NCBI GenBank assembly: GCA_011390155.1 | Contig: JAABSW010000002.1 | Coordinates: 98,106-162,105 of the forward strand | DNA length: 64,000 nucleotides | Source: Clostridiaceae bacterium | GTDB taxonomy: Bacteria > Bacillota > Clostridia > Peptostreptococcales > Tindalliaceae | Reading direction: 5' to 3' | In this document: in pieces, positions 1 to 7,794 of the stretch | Layout: each line of letters begins with the position of its first letter | Numbering within the stretch: position 1 is the first letter of the stretch | Notes under the pieces: generated by a model | What the model was told of the DNA's origin: nothing | Database searches by the model: none | Seen by the model: the letters and a program-made list of their open reading frames with translations, nothing else | Made by a program: the position numbers and the translations under genes

Positions 1-711
1 TCGTCCATAAAGCACGCCCATGTGGGGTCCGAAAAACTTATAGGTGGAACACAGTAAAAAGTCCATCCCCATGTCTTTCACATCAATGGGTTGGTGCGGC
101 GCATAGTGAACGGCATCCACAATGGTGATGGCTCCCATTTCTTTGGCCATTTTAATCATGGGTTTAATGTCTGTAATGGTGCCCACACCATTGGATGCCC
201 AGTTCAGGGCAACTACCTTCGTTTTATCACTTAACTTTTCTTTGTAATCTTCCATGTTCATGGTGCAGTCTTCCGGGTTCACTGCCACCCGTTTAACCAC
301 AATTCCTTTTTCTTCCATGTGACGCCAGGGAGAACGGTTGGACTCATGGTCCAAATCAGTAATAATCACTTCGTCGCCTTTCTTCATGTCTCTCACCAAG
401 GCCAAGGCCAATTTGAAATTGTTGGTGCTGCTGCTGTCCCCAAACATGATTTCTTCAGCTTTGCAGCCCAGAAAATCGGCCAGCGTCTCTCTGGCAGCTT
501 CATGGATGGCATCACTTTCCTGTGAAGTAATGAAATGTCCATGAGCATTGGCATTATGGTGTAGTAAGTACTCAGTCACTTTATCTGCAACCCGTTGAGG
601 CACCTGTGTACCTCCAGGACCATCAAGGTACATAATGGGATGTCCGTTGACTACCCTCTCAATAGATGGGAATTGACTTCTGATTTTTTCAACATCATAC
701 CACTTGTTCAT
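1..711 (-). CDS. Class V aminotransferase / cysteine desulfurase-like protein (C-terminus off window)
   Basis: PLP-dependent fold-type I enzyme of the class V aminotransferase family, closest in layout to cysteine-desulfurase-like proteins. The 237 visible codons start at an ATG preceded by AAAGGGG with 8 nt spacing. Visible features are an N-terminal DGPGGTQVP segment, an HANAHG motif, a GDSSSTNNFK segment near the phosphate-binding region, and TYKFFGPH, whose Lys225 is the expected Schiff-base lysine. The catalytic cysteine loop of true desulfurases and the C-terminal domain lie beyond the left edge, so desulfurase, selenocysteine lyase and plain aminotransferase cannot be separated. It is the last visible gene of a minus-strand operon after the dUTPase (21 nt gap) and the DapA-like gene. 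No scaffold or sulfur-carrier gene is visible next to it. Confidence 0.85.
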   Translation of the reverse strand, partial: MNKWYDVEKIRSQFPSIERVVNGHPIMYLDGPGGTQVPQRVADKVTEYLLHHNANAHGHFITSQESDAIHEAARETLADFLGCKAEEIMFGDSSSTNNFKLALALVRDMKKGDEVIITDLDHESNRSPWRHMEEKGIVVKRVAVNPEDCTMNMEDYKEKLSDKTKVVALNWASNGVGTITDIKPMIKMAKEMGAITIVDAVHYAPHQPIDVKDMGMDFLLCSTYKFFGPHMGVLYGR

Positions 712-732
712 TTGCTTAACCCCTTTCATTTT

Positions 733-1221
733 TTAATAACCTTCTTCTTGACGCTGACGGTTCACCTGGTTTTTGTCCCAATAGGCTTCCATCACCTCTT
801 GTTCAGTTAATTGCAGCTGCCGTCCCAACGCTAAAAAAGCTGCAAACAAAAGACGGTAATTCGGTGCTGTGGGTTCTTCTTCAAAACGACTGGCGAACCG
901 GTATACCCTTTGAAACTGTACTGTCAGGTCTACATTGGCCGGTGCAGGTTCCAGGGATTCGAAGGTGCAGGAAAGCTCCAGGCCCAGACTCAGCAGAAAA
1001 TGCAACCCATCCACGTATTCTTCCAAGATCACATTTGCCGGTGATGCCGGCTTCAAACTCCAGAACTTAAAGCAGCGCGTCTCATTGGCCAGTTCACCCA
1101 GCTCTACCTGAAAAGCCAGTATTTTACGGTTTATCAGATCTTCCTCTTCCAACAGATGATTTTCCTGAATATAAAGGTCCAATTCTTTCTGTTTTTCAAA
1201 TAAATCTTTCCAAATCAACAT
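733..1221 (-). CDS. Dimeric all-alpha dUTPase (dUTP diphosphatase)
   Basis: All-alpha NTP pyrophosphatase of the dimeric dUTPase type found in Firmicutes. It should hydrolyse dUTP to dUMP and PPi, keeping uracil out of DNA and feeding thymidylate synthesis. The 162-aa length fits the family. Family metal-binding patterns are visible: FQVELGELANE near residues 37-47 (an ExxE-type helix) and LEEYVDGLHFLLSLG near residues 66-80 (an ExxxD helix). A conserved-looking KFWS segment lies between them. The ATG follows GGGAGG with good spacing. It sits 37 nt after the DapA-like gene and 21 nt before the class V aminotransferase, so the three are probably co-transcribed. The context adds little to the function call. 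Confidence 0.85.
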   Translation of the reverse strand: MLIWKDLFEKQKELDLYIQENHLLEEEDLINRKILAFQVELGELANETRCFKFWSLKPASPANVILEEYVDGLHFLLSLGLELSCTFESLEPAPANVDLTVQFQRVYRFASRFEEEPTAPNYRLLFAAFLALGRQLQLTEQEVMEAYWDKNQVNRQRQEEGY

Positions 1222-1258
1222 AACGCCTCCCTATCCTTATAATACCTTTTAACCCCGG

Positions 1259-2143
1259 TTATCGAGTTACAAGGTATTCTTTTAGCGCACCTTCCACTTT
1301 TTCTCTATCTTTCACATTCAGAGGAATCATGGGTTTCCTGGGGAGTCCGCCTTCGTAACCCATGTAACTTGCAGCAACTTTTAAAGCCGCCACACCAATG
1401 CCCCGGGTGACCAAATGGTTCACCTGCAGCAGATTTAACTGCAGCCGACGGGCTTCTTCCCACTTGCCATCTTGAACCAGCGTCATCAGTCGACAGCAAT
1501 CTTCCGGAAGAATATTGGCCAGTGCCACTGTGGCACCATTGGCTCCCAAGGTCAGGGCTGGCAATAGAAAACCGGCGTTGCCTGCAAAAATGGAGAAAGG
1601 TTGTTTTGCATCACGAATGATTTCTGCCAACTGTACAATATCCCCTGCAGTGTCTTTGATACCTGCAATGTTGGGGTGATTGGAAAGCCGGGCAACTAAA
1701 GCTGAAGACAGGTTTATTCCTGTGTTGGGAGGCATGTTGTACAACATCACAGGGACAGGGCACTGGTCTGCCACTTCCTGGAAATAAGCTTCCAAAGCAG
1801 CTTCCGTCATGCTTCCTTTGTAATAATGAGGTGGTAAGACTAACACTGCATCCGCACCCATCTCACCCACCAGTTTGCTAAAGCGTATGGTTTCAGCAGT
1901 GGATTCATAACTCGTGCCCACGATGATTTTTTTGTCCTCATGAAAGTGTTCTATGCAAAAACCAACCAAATCAACCTTTTCAGCTTCTGTTAGGTAAACA
2001 AATTCGCCATTGGATCCCAGCACAACGATACCTGCCAACGCTGTTGCAGACCATTTGTCCAGGTTATGTTTCATTTTTTCATAATCAATGGACCCGTCTT
2101 CAGCAAAGGGTGTCAAGACAGGTGTGTAAATGCCTTCAAACAT
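1259..2143 (-). CDS. DapA/NanA-family aldolase (dihydrodipicolinate synthase-like)
   Basis: TIM-barrel class I aldolase of the DHDPS/N-acetylneuraminate lyase superfamily, 294 aa. The start is the ATG of MFEGIYTPVLTPF because GGGGAGGAGGG lies 7 nt upstream; the open frame extends 12 codons further without a ribosome site. Family marks are the N-terminal GIYTPVLTPF, a GSNGE motif in the phosphate/carboxylate-binding loop (the family form is G-[TS]-T/N-G-E), Tyr in VMLYNMPPNTG and the Schiff-base Lys in GIKDTAGD. The pyruvate-binding GTTGE of true DapA is GSNGE here. No lysine-biosynthesis gene is adjacent. The enzyme may therefore cleave or form another 2-oxo acid (for example hydroxy-oxoglutarate) rather than make dihydrodipicolinate. 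First gene of the short operon with dUTPase and the aminotransferase. Confidence 0.85.
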   Translation of the reverse strand: MFEGIYTPVLTPFAEDGSIDYEKMKHNLDKWSATALAGIVVLGSNGEFVYLTEAEKVDLVGFCIEHFHEDKKIIVGTSYESTAETIRFSKLVGEMGADAVLVLPPHYYKGSMTEAALEAYFQEVADQCPVPVMLYNMPPNTGINLSSALVARLSNHPNIAGIKDTAGDIVQLAEIIRDAKQPFSIFAGNAGFLLPALTLGANGATVALANILPEDCCRLMTLVQDGKWEEARRLQLNLLQVNHLVTRGIGVAALKVAASYMGYEGGLPRKPMIPLNVKDREKVEGALKEYLVTR

Positions 2144-2238
2144 ATTGACCCTCCTCCCCTTCTCCTTCCATTCAAGCATACCTTATTTAGAATAAAAAAA
2201 CCATGACCTTTTCATAATTCATCGTCGGAATAAAAACA

Positions 2239-2263
2239 CCCCTCAGCGAATGTCGCTGAGGGG
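2239..2263 (-). terminator. Rho-independent terminator of the glutamate dehydrogenase gene
   Basis: Perfect 10-bp GC-rich stem (CCCCTCAGCG paired with CGCTGAGGGG) around a 5-nt loop. It is followed on the minus strand by a T-rich tail (GTGTTTTTATT). It lies 33 nt after the gdh stop and separates gdh from the DapA-like operon. Confidence 0.9.
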
Positions 2264-2296
2264 CCTGTCTAAGAATGATTAATTGATTCGATCTGG

Positions 2297-3556
2297 CTAG
2301 TACCAGCCACGGAGTTTCATTGCATCTGCCACACGTTTGATGGACATCATGTAGGCAGCTGTTCTCATGTCAACATTGTGTTCACCCATTAGTGTCCAAA
2401 TGTCATCGAAGGCTTTATACATTTTATCTTCCTGTTTATCCTGTACTTCTTTAAAAGTCCAGTTATAACGCATCAGGTTCTGTACCCACTCAAAGTAAGA
2501 AACCATAACACCGCCAGCATTGGCTAAAATATCCGGTACCACTAAAATACCTTTTTCATTCAATATGGCGTCGCCTTCTGGTGTTGTGGGGCCATTGGCA
2601 CCTTCGCAAACTATTTTGGCTTTAACTTCTTTGGCCACATCGCCAGTCAACACATTTTCAAGGGCGCAGGGCATTAAAATTTCCACGTCCAGGCTTAGCA
2701 CCTCATTGCGATCCATTTCCTTTTGTGCGCCAGTGAAGCCGGTGATGACTTTGGTTTTGTTTTGCTGTGCAAATTCCATCACTGCCTTAATGTCCAAACC
2801 ATCTTCATGGTAAAGTGTGCAGGATACATCAGAGATACCCACCACTTTTGCACCCATCTCCTGCAAATACATGGCCGCAAAGGAACCTACGTTACCAAAA
2901 CCTTGCACTGCAACAGGCATTCCCTTAAGGTCCATGCCTTTCATTTGAGCAGCTTTACGAGCCATAAGGGCAACACCGTAACCGGTGGCTTCTGTTCTGG
3001 CCAGTGATCCGTAATAGCTAACCGGTTTACCAGTAAATACGCCCGGTTCAAAACGGCCGGTTGTTTTTTCATATTCATCAACCATCCAAGCCATGATTTG
3101 ACCGGTGGTGCCTACATCTGGTGCAGGAATATCAGTTTTTTCACCTATGATGGGAGCAATGGCACGGGCATATCCCCTTGACAATCTTTCCAGTTCTCCT
3201 TCTGACAACTCATAAGGGTCAACAATGATACCCCCTTTACCGCCGCCGTAAGGAATGCCAACAACACCGCACTTGAATGTCATCCAGGTGGACAATGCTT
3301 TTACTTCATCACGGTTCACACCATGGTGAAAACGCACGCCGCCTTTAAAAGGACCCACTGCATCATTGTGCTGTGAACGGTATCCAATAAAGGTTTTGAT
3401 GCTTCCATCGTCCATTTTAACCGGAATTGACACTTGCAGCACACGAATCGGATTTTTAAGAATTTCGTAAACCTCTGGTGGTGTTCCCAGCTTGTCACAA
3501 GCTGCCTTTACTTGCTGTTGTGCAATTTCAAAGGGGTTAAGGGTTTTTTCGGCCAT
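2297..3556 (-). CDS. gdhA: Glutamate dehydrogenase (Glu/Leu/Phe/Val dehydrogenase family)
   Basis: Oxidative deamination of glutamate to 2-oxoglutarate and ammonia, or the reverse, in the cytoplasm; 419 aa, the usual hexameric GDH length. The substrate-domain lysines are all recognisable: GPFKGGVRF, then WMTFKCGV, then GGGKGG. The catalytic Asp sits in PAPDVGT. The Rossmann nucleotide motif is QGFGNVGS. The substrate side-chain pocket has NAGGVMVSYFEW, as in genuine glutamate dehydrogenases. The ATG follows GAGGAGG. It appears monocistronic: its own terminator follows and a 293-nt leader precedes it. A divergent paralog lies at 48.1-49.3 kb; this copy has the more canonical active site. Amino-acid fermentation would be a natural role in an anaerobe. 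Confidence 0.95.
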   Translation of the reverse strand: MAEKTLNPFEIAQQQVKAACDKLGTPPEVYEILKNPIRVLQVSIPVKMDDGSIKTFIGYRSQHNDAVGPFKGGVRFHHGVNRDEVKALSTWMTFKCGVVGIPYGGGKGGIIVDPYELSEGELERLSRGYARAIAPIIGEKTDIPAPDVGTTGQIMAWMVDEYEKTTGRFEPGVFTGKPVSYYGSLARTEATGYGVALMARKAAQMKGMDLKGMPVAVQGFGNVGSFAAMYLQEMGAKVVGISDVSCTLYHEDGLDIKAVMEFAQQNKTKVITGFTGAQKEMDRNEVLSLDVEILMPCALENVLTGDVAKEVKAKIVCEGANGPTTPEGDAILNEKGILVVPDILANAGGVMVSYFEWVQNLMRYNWTFKEVQDKQEDKMYKAFDDIWTLMGEHNVDMRTAAYMMSIKRVADAMKLRGWY

Positions 3557-3849
3557 TTGACTGCCTCCTCATAAATATAGTTATTTTGTTTCAGGCAAAC
3601 TGTCAGTTCTTCATAGGCTCGGAAAAATGGCAACGTTGTCATTGTTAAATTTATAGCAACTATATCCCTTGCCACCATGTTTCCTTTTTGTCGGTATTGT
3701 TTTCAGTCTATTTCCACTTTTCCAACAGCGGAAGGCTATGAAAAAACTGGCTTTCACCTGGTACGGTCAATTGAATTATATCACAGACCTTCAAAAAGTG
3801 GTAGGTTTTTCCCCAATAATTTCGTGATTTCGATATATTTTAAACAAAA
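3557..3849. other. Intergenic region between MATE gene and gdhA
   Basis: AT-rich stretch with no supportable gene. It should hold the gdhA promoter on the minus strand, but no pair of good -35/-10 hexamers stood out. A short near-palindrome (GGCAACGTTGTC, about 3630-3641) is present and may be chance. Confidence 0.4.
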
Positions 3850-5217
3850 TTAACCTTTATCATTAAATATGACTTTTTTTTGCCAGCCTCCTCGCAGGTA
3901 CATGACCCATCCAAACAAACATATCAATGCATTACTGATGATCATGGCAAACCAAACCCCCTGGGAACCCAATTCTGTCAGCCAGCCAAAGAGAAGAATC
4001 ATTGGAATACGCAGAATCCATAACCGTCCCATGTCCATTAACATGGCGTACATCGTATGGCCGGACCCCTGAAAGGTACCAATGAGTATCTGGAAAACAG
4101 CCATTAAAGGCATGGTCATGGCTATCAGCCTGGTATATTCAAGGCTTTGCTGGTAAACACTGGCGTCGTCCTTAATAAAGGCTCCGACAACATAAGGGGA
4201 TACCAGGTATAGGAAAGCGCCTCCTAAAGCCATTGTGGAAACAGACAATGTGGCAGCGGTTTTCACTGATGATTTGGCTCGTGGAAGTTGGTCAGCTCCC
4301 AGGTTCTGTCCCACCATGGTGGCAAGGGCCGTCCCAATGCCCATGACAGGCATGATCAACATCATGGACAGCCGATTACCAATACCAAAGGCGGCCAGGG
4401 TGTCTTCTCCGTAGTTGATGACAAAAGCGTTTAATATAATGAATCCAAAAGCAGAAAATGACTGTCCCAATGAAGCTGGCAATCCCACCCGCAGAAGGTG
4501 AGACAGGGTTTTTCTTTCCATGCGTAAATCTTTGAATGACAGTTGAATACCGTTAGCTTGTGTAAAAAGGGTGTACACTGCATAGATGGCAAAAATACTA
4601 CGTGAAAATACCGTTGCAATGGCCACACCCCTGATGCCCCATCCCAGTAAAATGATGCACACAGGGTCCAGCGCAATGTTGAGCACCACACCGGATACAT
4701 TCAGTACCATGGGTGTGTATGTGTCTCCCTGCCCCTGGCGAATGGCATTAAAGACAAAGAAGGCAAAGAGTGCGGGCAATTCCCAGATCATAATTGCCAG
4801 ATACTGGTTGGCATACAGAAAAACGTCTCCTTTGGCACCCATTCCACGGAGGACAAAGGGAGCTGCCACACTGCCCAGCAAACTGATGGACACTGCCATG
4901 AGTAATGCAAAAGAGAGCATTTGTCCTGCAATTTTTTTGGCCTGTACACTGTTTGAGGAACCAATGTACTGGGAGATTAACGCTGTCCCGGCCACGTTAA
5001 CACCCATTCCCAGTGAAAGGGTAAAATACAACACGGGAAAGACCAGAATAATGGCCGCCAATTCAGCTGTTCCCAACCGATTGCCGACCCAGTAAGTGTC
5101 CACAAGACTATAAAGTGTCTGAATAAAATTGTTAAACATGATTGGTAAGGCCATGGCAACCAGGGTTTTAACAAGTGGTCCCCTGAGAATCATGGTTCTT
5201 TTCTCTCCGTAGTCCAT
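3850..5217 (-). CDS. MATE-family efflux transporter
   Basis: Multidrug/metabolite export by cation antiport, in the cytoplasmic membrane. The 455-aa protein has the expected hydrophobic pattern of about 12 transmembrane helices in two homologous halves. The N-terminal half contains PIMFNNFIQTLYSLVDTYWVG, the NorM/DinF-type opening with the conserved Asp after the first helix. The second half repeats the arrangement with GLPASLGQSFSAFG. The ATG at 5217 has GGAGG only 4 nt upstream; Met9 with GGAGAG at 8 nt is an alternative start. It is transcribed alone, between gdhA and a nitroreductase gene on the same strand. The substrate cannot be told from sequence. Confidence 0.93.
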   Translation of the reverse strand: MDYGEKRTMILRGPLVKTLVAMALPIMFNNFIQTLYSLVDTYWVGNRLGTAELAAIILVFPVLYFTLSLGMGVNVAGTALISQYIGSSNSVQAKKIAGQMLSFALLMAVSISLLGSVAAPFVLRGMGAKGDVFLYANQYLAIMIWELPALFAFFVFNAIRQGQGDTYTPMVLNVSGVVLNIALDPVCIILLGWGIRGVAIATVFSRSIFAIYAVYTLFTQANGIQLSFKDLRMERKTLSHLLRVGLPASLGQSFSAFGFIILNAFVINYGEDTLAAFGIGNRLSMMLIMPVMGIGTALATMVGQNLGADQLPRAKSSVKTAATLSVSTMALGGAFLYLVSPYVVGAFIKDDASVYQQSLEYTRLIAMTMPLMAVFQILIGTFQGSGHTMYAMLMDMGRLWILRIPMILLFGWLTELGSQGVWFAMIISNALICLFGWVMYLRGGWQKKVIFNDKG

Positions 5218-5257
5218 GATGCCTCCATATTCTTTGACATAACTTTAGTATATCATC

Positions 5258-5266
5258 ATTATATCA
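5258..5266 (-). promoter_or_regulatory. Extended -10 promoter candidate for the MATE gene
   Basis: On the minus strand TGATATAAT gives a TGn-TATAAT extended -10, about 40 nt upstream of the MATE start. A weak TTGATG lies upstream at non-ideal spacing. Seen by motif only. Confidence 0.4.
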
Positions 5267-5334
5267 TAGGATGGTTTCATCAAAAAATAAAAACTGAACA
5301 TTCAATAACACTCAAGCGAGAACACTGCTTATCA

Positions 5335-5889
5335 TTACCTTAGGCTTTCATTCCAATTTTCTTTATACACAATTTCTTCCAGTTTCTGTCTTGGGGTGGG
5401 TGAAGGGGTTGCTTCCGGGTAGCCCAAGGTGATCACTGCCACCACATATTTGTCTTCCGGAATGTTCAAAACAGGTCTTATCTCTTCCTGCACAAACCAG
5501 GCTACCCAACAGGTACCCAATCCAAGGTTTTCAGCTTCCAGTACAAGGTGTTCTGTGGCAATGGCCGTGTCGCGAATGGCTTGTTTCAATTCGTTGCCCG
5601 GGCTGTTTTCCTGGACTGCAGGCCCTTTCCCGCTATTGTACCTGGGAGAAGGATCAGCAATACAGACAATATGAACCGGCGCTGACATCATCCATCGTTG
5701 CTGATGTGAAACGTGGGCAATTTTTGTTCTCATTTCATCTGATGTCACAAGTATGAATCTCCATGGCTGTGTATTGTTGCCGGAAGGAGCCCATCTGGCA
5801 CTTTCCAACACACTGATGATTTTATCCTCCTCCACTTCCCTGGACAAATATTTCCGAATACTTCTTCGTTCTTTAATAATCTGCAGCAT
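5335..5889 (-). CDS. Nitroreductase-family FMN oxidoreductase
   Basis: FMN-dependent NAD(P)H oxidoreductase of the nitroreductase fold, 184 aa, usual length. The N-terminus MLQIIKERRSIRKYLSREV is the classic RRSIRxY FMN-phosphate motif. ESARWAPSGNNTQPWRF is the second FMN contact, and the C-terminal half has NLGLGTCWVAWF followed by a VAVITLGYPEA segment, both typical. The ATG follows AAGGAGG. The gene is divergent from the lipoprotein at 6.0 kb, and a 15-bp Fur-family box lies 25 nt upstream of its start, so both may respond to metal status. The physiological substrate is unknown; members reduce nitro compounds, quinones or flavins. Confidence 0.9.
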   Translation of the reverse strand: MLQIIKERRSIRKYLSREVEEDKIISVLESARWAPSGNNTQPWRFILVTSDEMRTKIAHVSHQQRWMMSAPVHIVCIADPSPRYNSGKGPAVQENSPGNELKQAIRDTAIATEHLVLEAENLGLGTCWVAWFVQEEIRPVLNIPEDKYVVAVITLGYPEATPSPTPRQKLEEIVYKENWNESLR

Positions 5890-5913
5890 GGCTTAGTCCT
5901 CCTTAAAGTCGTT

Positions 5914-5928
5914 AAATGATTATCATTT
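5914..5928. promoter_or_regulatory. Fur-family (Fur/Zur-type) operator in the divergent promoter region
   Basis: AAATGATTATCATTT is a perfect 7-1-7 inverted repeat, the architecture of Fur/Zur/PerR boxes in Firmicutes. Its core ATGATTATCAT matches the central part of the classic Fur box. It lies between the nitroreductase start and the lipoprotein start, just upstream of a TATACT -10 candidate for the lipoprotein. Which family member binds cannot be decided; Zur is attractive given the downstream product. Confidence 0.65.
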
Positions 5929-5950
5929 GCATCATTGGTGCATTCTGGGG

Positions 5951-5956
5951 TATACT
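5951..5956 (+). promoter_or_regulatory. -10 candidate for the lipoprotein gene
   Basis: TATACT lies 54 nt before the lipoprotein ATG. The -35 region is poor and sits at the edge of the Fur-type box, which would suit a repressed promoter. Confidence 0.4.
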
Positions 5957-6010
5957 ATACCTATCCTTACCCAAAATTTAAAGAAATGATCAAATTGGAG
6001 GTATTAATCC

Positions 6011-6547
6011 ATGAAAAGAAACCTGCTGTTCTTATCTATCTTGTTGTTGATCACCCTGACACTCGCTTCCTGTGCCCCTGCATCTCCCTCCGAACCTGCC
6101 AGCGAACCCGTTACCGAGCCAGTTGTCGAAACGACTCAATCGTCTGACCAGTCAGCCGCCGCAGAACTTGCTGCCACCCAGGACGCCGCATTTCTTGACA
6201 CTGTTGTCCCTGTTAATGAAAACGTGGAGTCCTATTTAGGGCAAGAAGTGACTGTTTCCGGCTTTGTGTTGTACAGAGATTCCTTTGACAACGACGATTT
6301 CATGGTAACCCGGCTTGTGGTGGATTGTTGCATCGATGATGCCGCTGCCACAGGGTTTGTCACCCAATGGGCTGGCGATGCACCTGCTGCAGATGAATGG
6401 GTGGAAGTCACTGGGATCATCGACCAGCGTGAAGTTGAGGATATTACCACGGGCATGACGTTTATGCAACCATACTTGATTGCCAGCAGCCTTGAAATCA
6501 TTGAACCTTATGAATCGGAATACTTGTTTCTCTCCACCTTTCAATAA
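6011..6547 (+). CDS. Lipoprotein with DUF1980/TIGR03943 C-terminal-like (YcgQ-type) domain
   Basis: 178-aa predicted lipoprotein. The signal peptide MKRNLLFLSILLLITL ends at a LASC lipobox (Cys20), followed by a Pro/Glu/Ser-rich linker to about residue 55. Residues about 60-165 resemble the C-terminal OB-like domain of the YcgQ/TIGR03943 proteins: YLGQEVTVSGFVLYRD, then TRLVVDCCIDDAAATGFV with the conserved Cys-Cys pair, then DEWVEVTGII. In that family the domain is normally fused to membrane helices and encoded beside a DUF318 permease (YcgR); here it stands alone on a lipid anchor. The Cys pair and the Fur-family box upstream suggest a metal, perhaps zinc, role outside the membrane. Function unknown. 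The ATG follows GGAGG and a terminator follows. Confidence 0.75.
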   Translation: MKRNLLFLSILLLITLTLASCAPASPSEPASEPVTEPVVETTQSSDQSAAAELAATQDAAFLDTVVPVNENVESYLGQEVTVSGFVLYRDSFDNDDFMVTRLVVDCCIDDAAATGFVTQWAGDAPAADEWVEVTGIIDQREVEDITTGMTFMQPYLIASSLEIIEPYESEYLFLSTFQ

Positions 6548-6569
6548 AATAACAGTTACTTGTATTACC

Positions 6570-6606
6570 ACCTGTAGCGTGTTTTTAACTGCTGCAGGTT
6601 TTTTTA
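6570..6606 (+). terminator. Rho-independent terminator after the lipoprotein gene
   Basis: ACCTGTAGC pairs with GCTGCAGGT (one G-T wobble) around a 12-nt loop and is followed by TTTTTTT. Confidence 0.85.
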
Positions 6607-6623
6607 TTTCCATTGGCTCTTCA

Positions 6624-6632
6624 TGGTATAAT
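6624..6632 (+). promoter_or_regulatory. Extended -10 promoter of the radical SAM/GNAT operon
   Basis: TGGTATAAT is a perfect extended -10 (TGn-TATAAT), 22 nt before the first ATG of the operon and just after the previous terminator. The -35 (TTATTT) is weak. No riboswitch fits in the short leader. Confidence 0.7.
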
Positions 6633-6654
6633 GGGTTATTGAATGGAGGATCTT

Positions 6655-7794
6655 ATGGAACTGATCAGAATGAATCCAAAAGAAAAAATAACCTACAAGA
6701 CTCAAGTGCAGCAGTACCTGCACTTTTGCAGACGAGTGTATGATGGTAACGTCCACTACCGGGATGCCCTGAGCCAGGTACTCCGGTCCATACTGCTGGG
6801 AAAGGCTGCCATCTGTCAAGGCAGTTGGTTTCAGCCTTTACTGGTGATCGACCGGGGAGTAGTGAAAGCCGTTTGTACACTGGCAGTGGTGGACCGATTG
6901 GATCATTTGCTGCAAATCACTTATTTTGAAGCCCTTCCTCATCAGCAGCAGGCAGTGGATTTGATCCTGGAGGAAGCTGAACGTATTGCTGAGAAAAAAA
7001 GGATTCCGCAAATGTCTGTGGGACTTAATTTTCATGTGAATTACGGCCTGGGGATTCTTGCCAGCCATCATGACCAGCCCCAAAGTTTTGGCAGTGCTTA
7101 TCATCCTGCCGAATATGGAGATTATTTCAGGCCTCGCGCCACGGAAATTGTTCCCCTTACCTCCTATTTAACCAACATGAAAAACTTCTGCCTTCCTGTG
7201 CCAGACAGATTAATGCAGCGCATAAAACAACAATACACCGTTCGTGTGGCTGATTTTTCTAACATAGAATCCGAAGCCCGTCTGTATACCCAGTTGAATA
7301 ATCTCATCTTTGCCGATCATCCTTTTTATTTTGAGCGCAGAATCCAGGAGGACCTGGAGCTTTTTAAAAGCTTCCGCCTGTTTCTGAAACCTGAGCACCT
7401 GCTTTTTCTCGAATACAAGGACAAACCCATTGGCTTTATGTTGTGGTACCCGGATTTTAATGAGCTGATTCCACCTGGCGGTTCCCTCGGGCTCACCACT
7501 CTACTTAAAAATTTTTTCCAGGGTTCAAAAATCCGTCGGTTTAAGATTGTTGAACTGGGCGTGTTACCACCTTACCAGAAAACCGGGGCGGTATTATCCC
7601 TCTTCGAAGCCTGCCACAGCTTCACTAAAGGTCGCTATGACTGGTGTGAGGCTGGATGGATTTTAGAGGAAAACATTGCTTCCACCGGCTTTGGAAAACG
7701 ATGGGCAGATGAACCCTATAAAAAATACCAGGTGTACCTGCTGCAACCACCCTGGGTGCAGGGAAAGGAACTGGCCCATGTTTCAGACCTATGA
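6655..7794 (+). CDS. YghO-like GNAT N-acyltransferase, first gene of the radical SAM operon
   Basis: 379-aa protein with a C-terminal GNAT fold resembling the YghO-like family. Evidence is a large N-terminal half, then FLEYKDKPIGFMLWYPDFNEL, then IVELGVLPPYQKTGAVLSL (the acyl-CoA pyrophosphate loop, here Q-K-T-G-A instead of the usual R-x-x-G-x-G/A), then WCEAGWILEENIAS and KKYQVYLL at the end. The start is the ATG at 6655 because GGAGG lies 5 nt upstream; an ATG at 6643 overlaps that site. Expected chemistry is transfer of an acyl group from acyl-CoA to an amine. The substrate is unknown. The gene overlaps the next by 17 nt, so the operon starts with two acyltransferases before the radical SAM genes. 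Confidence 0.75.
   Translation: MELIRMNPKEKITYKTQVQQYLHFCRRVYDGNVHYRDALSQVLRSILLGKAAICQGSWFQPLLVIDRGVVKAVCTLAVVDRLDHLLQITYFEALPHQQQAVDLILEEAERIAEKKRIPQMSVGLNFHVNYGLGILASHHDQPQSFGSAYHPAEYGDYFRPRATEIVPLTSYLTNMKNFCLPVPDRLMQRIKQQYTVRVADFSNIESEARLYTQLNNLIFADHPFYFERRIQEDLELFKSFRLFLKPEHLLFLEYKDKPIGFMLWYPDFNELIPPGGSLGLTTLLKNFFQGSKIRRFKIVELGVLPPYQKTGAVLSLFEACHSFTKGRYDWCEAGWILEENIASTGFGKRWADEPYKKYQVYLLQPPWVQGKELAHVSDL

Noticed and set aside
3630..3641. Operator-like GGCAACGTTGTC in the gdhA leader
   Set aside because: Short, imperfect, and a similar GACAACGTTGTC occurs inside gcvT coding sequence, so it is likely chance.
6605..6654. Cobalamin riboswitch before the B12 radical SAM operon
   Set aside because: The space between promoter and start is only about 20 nt, too short, and no B12-box sequence is visible.
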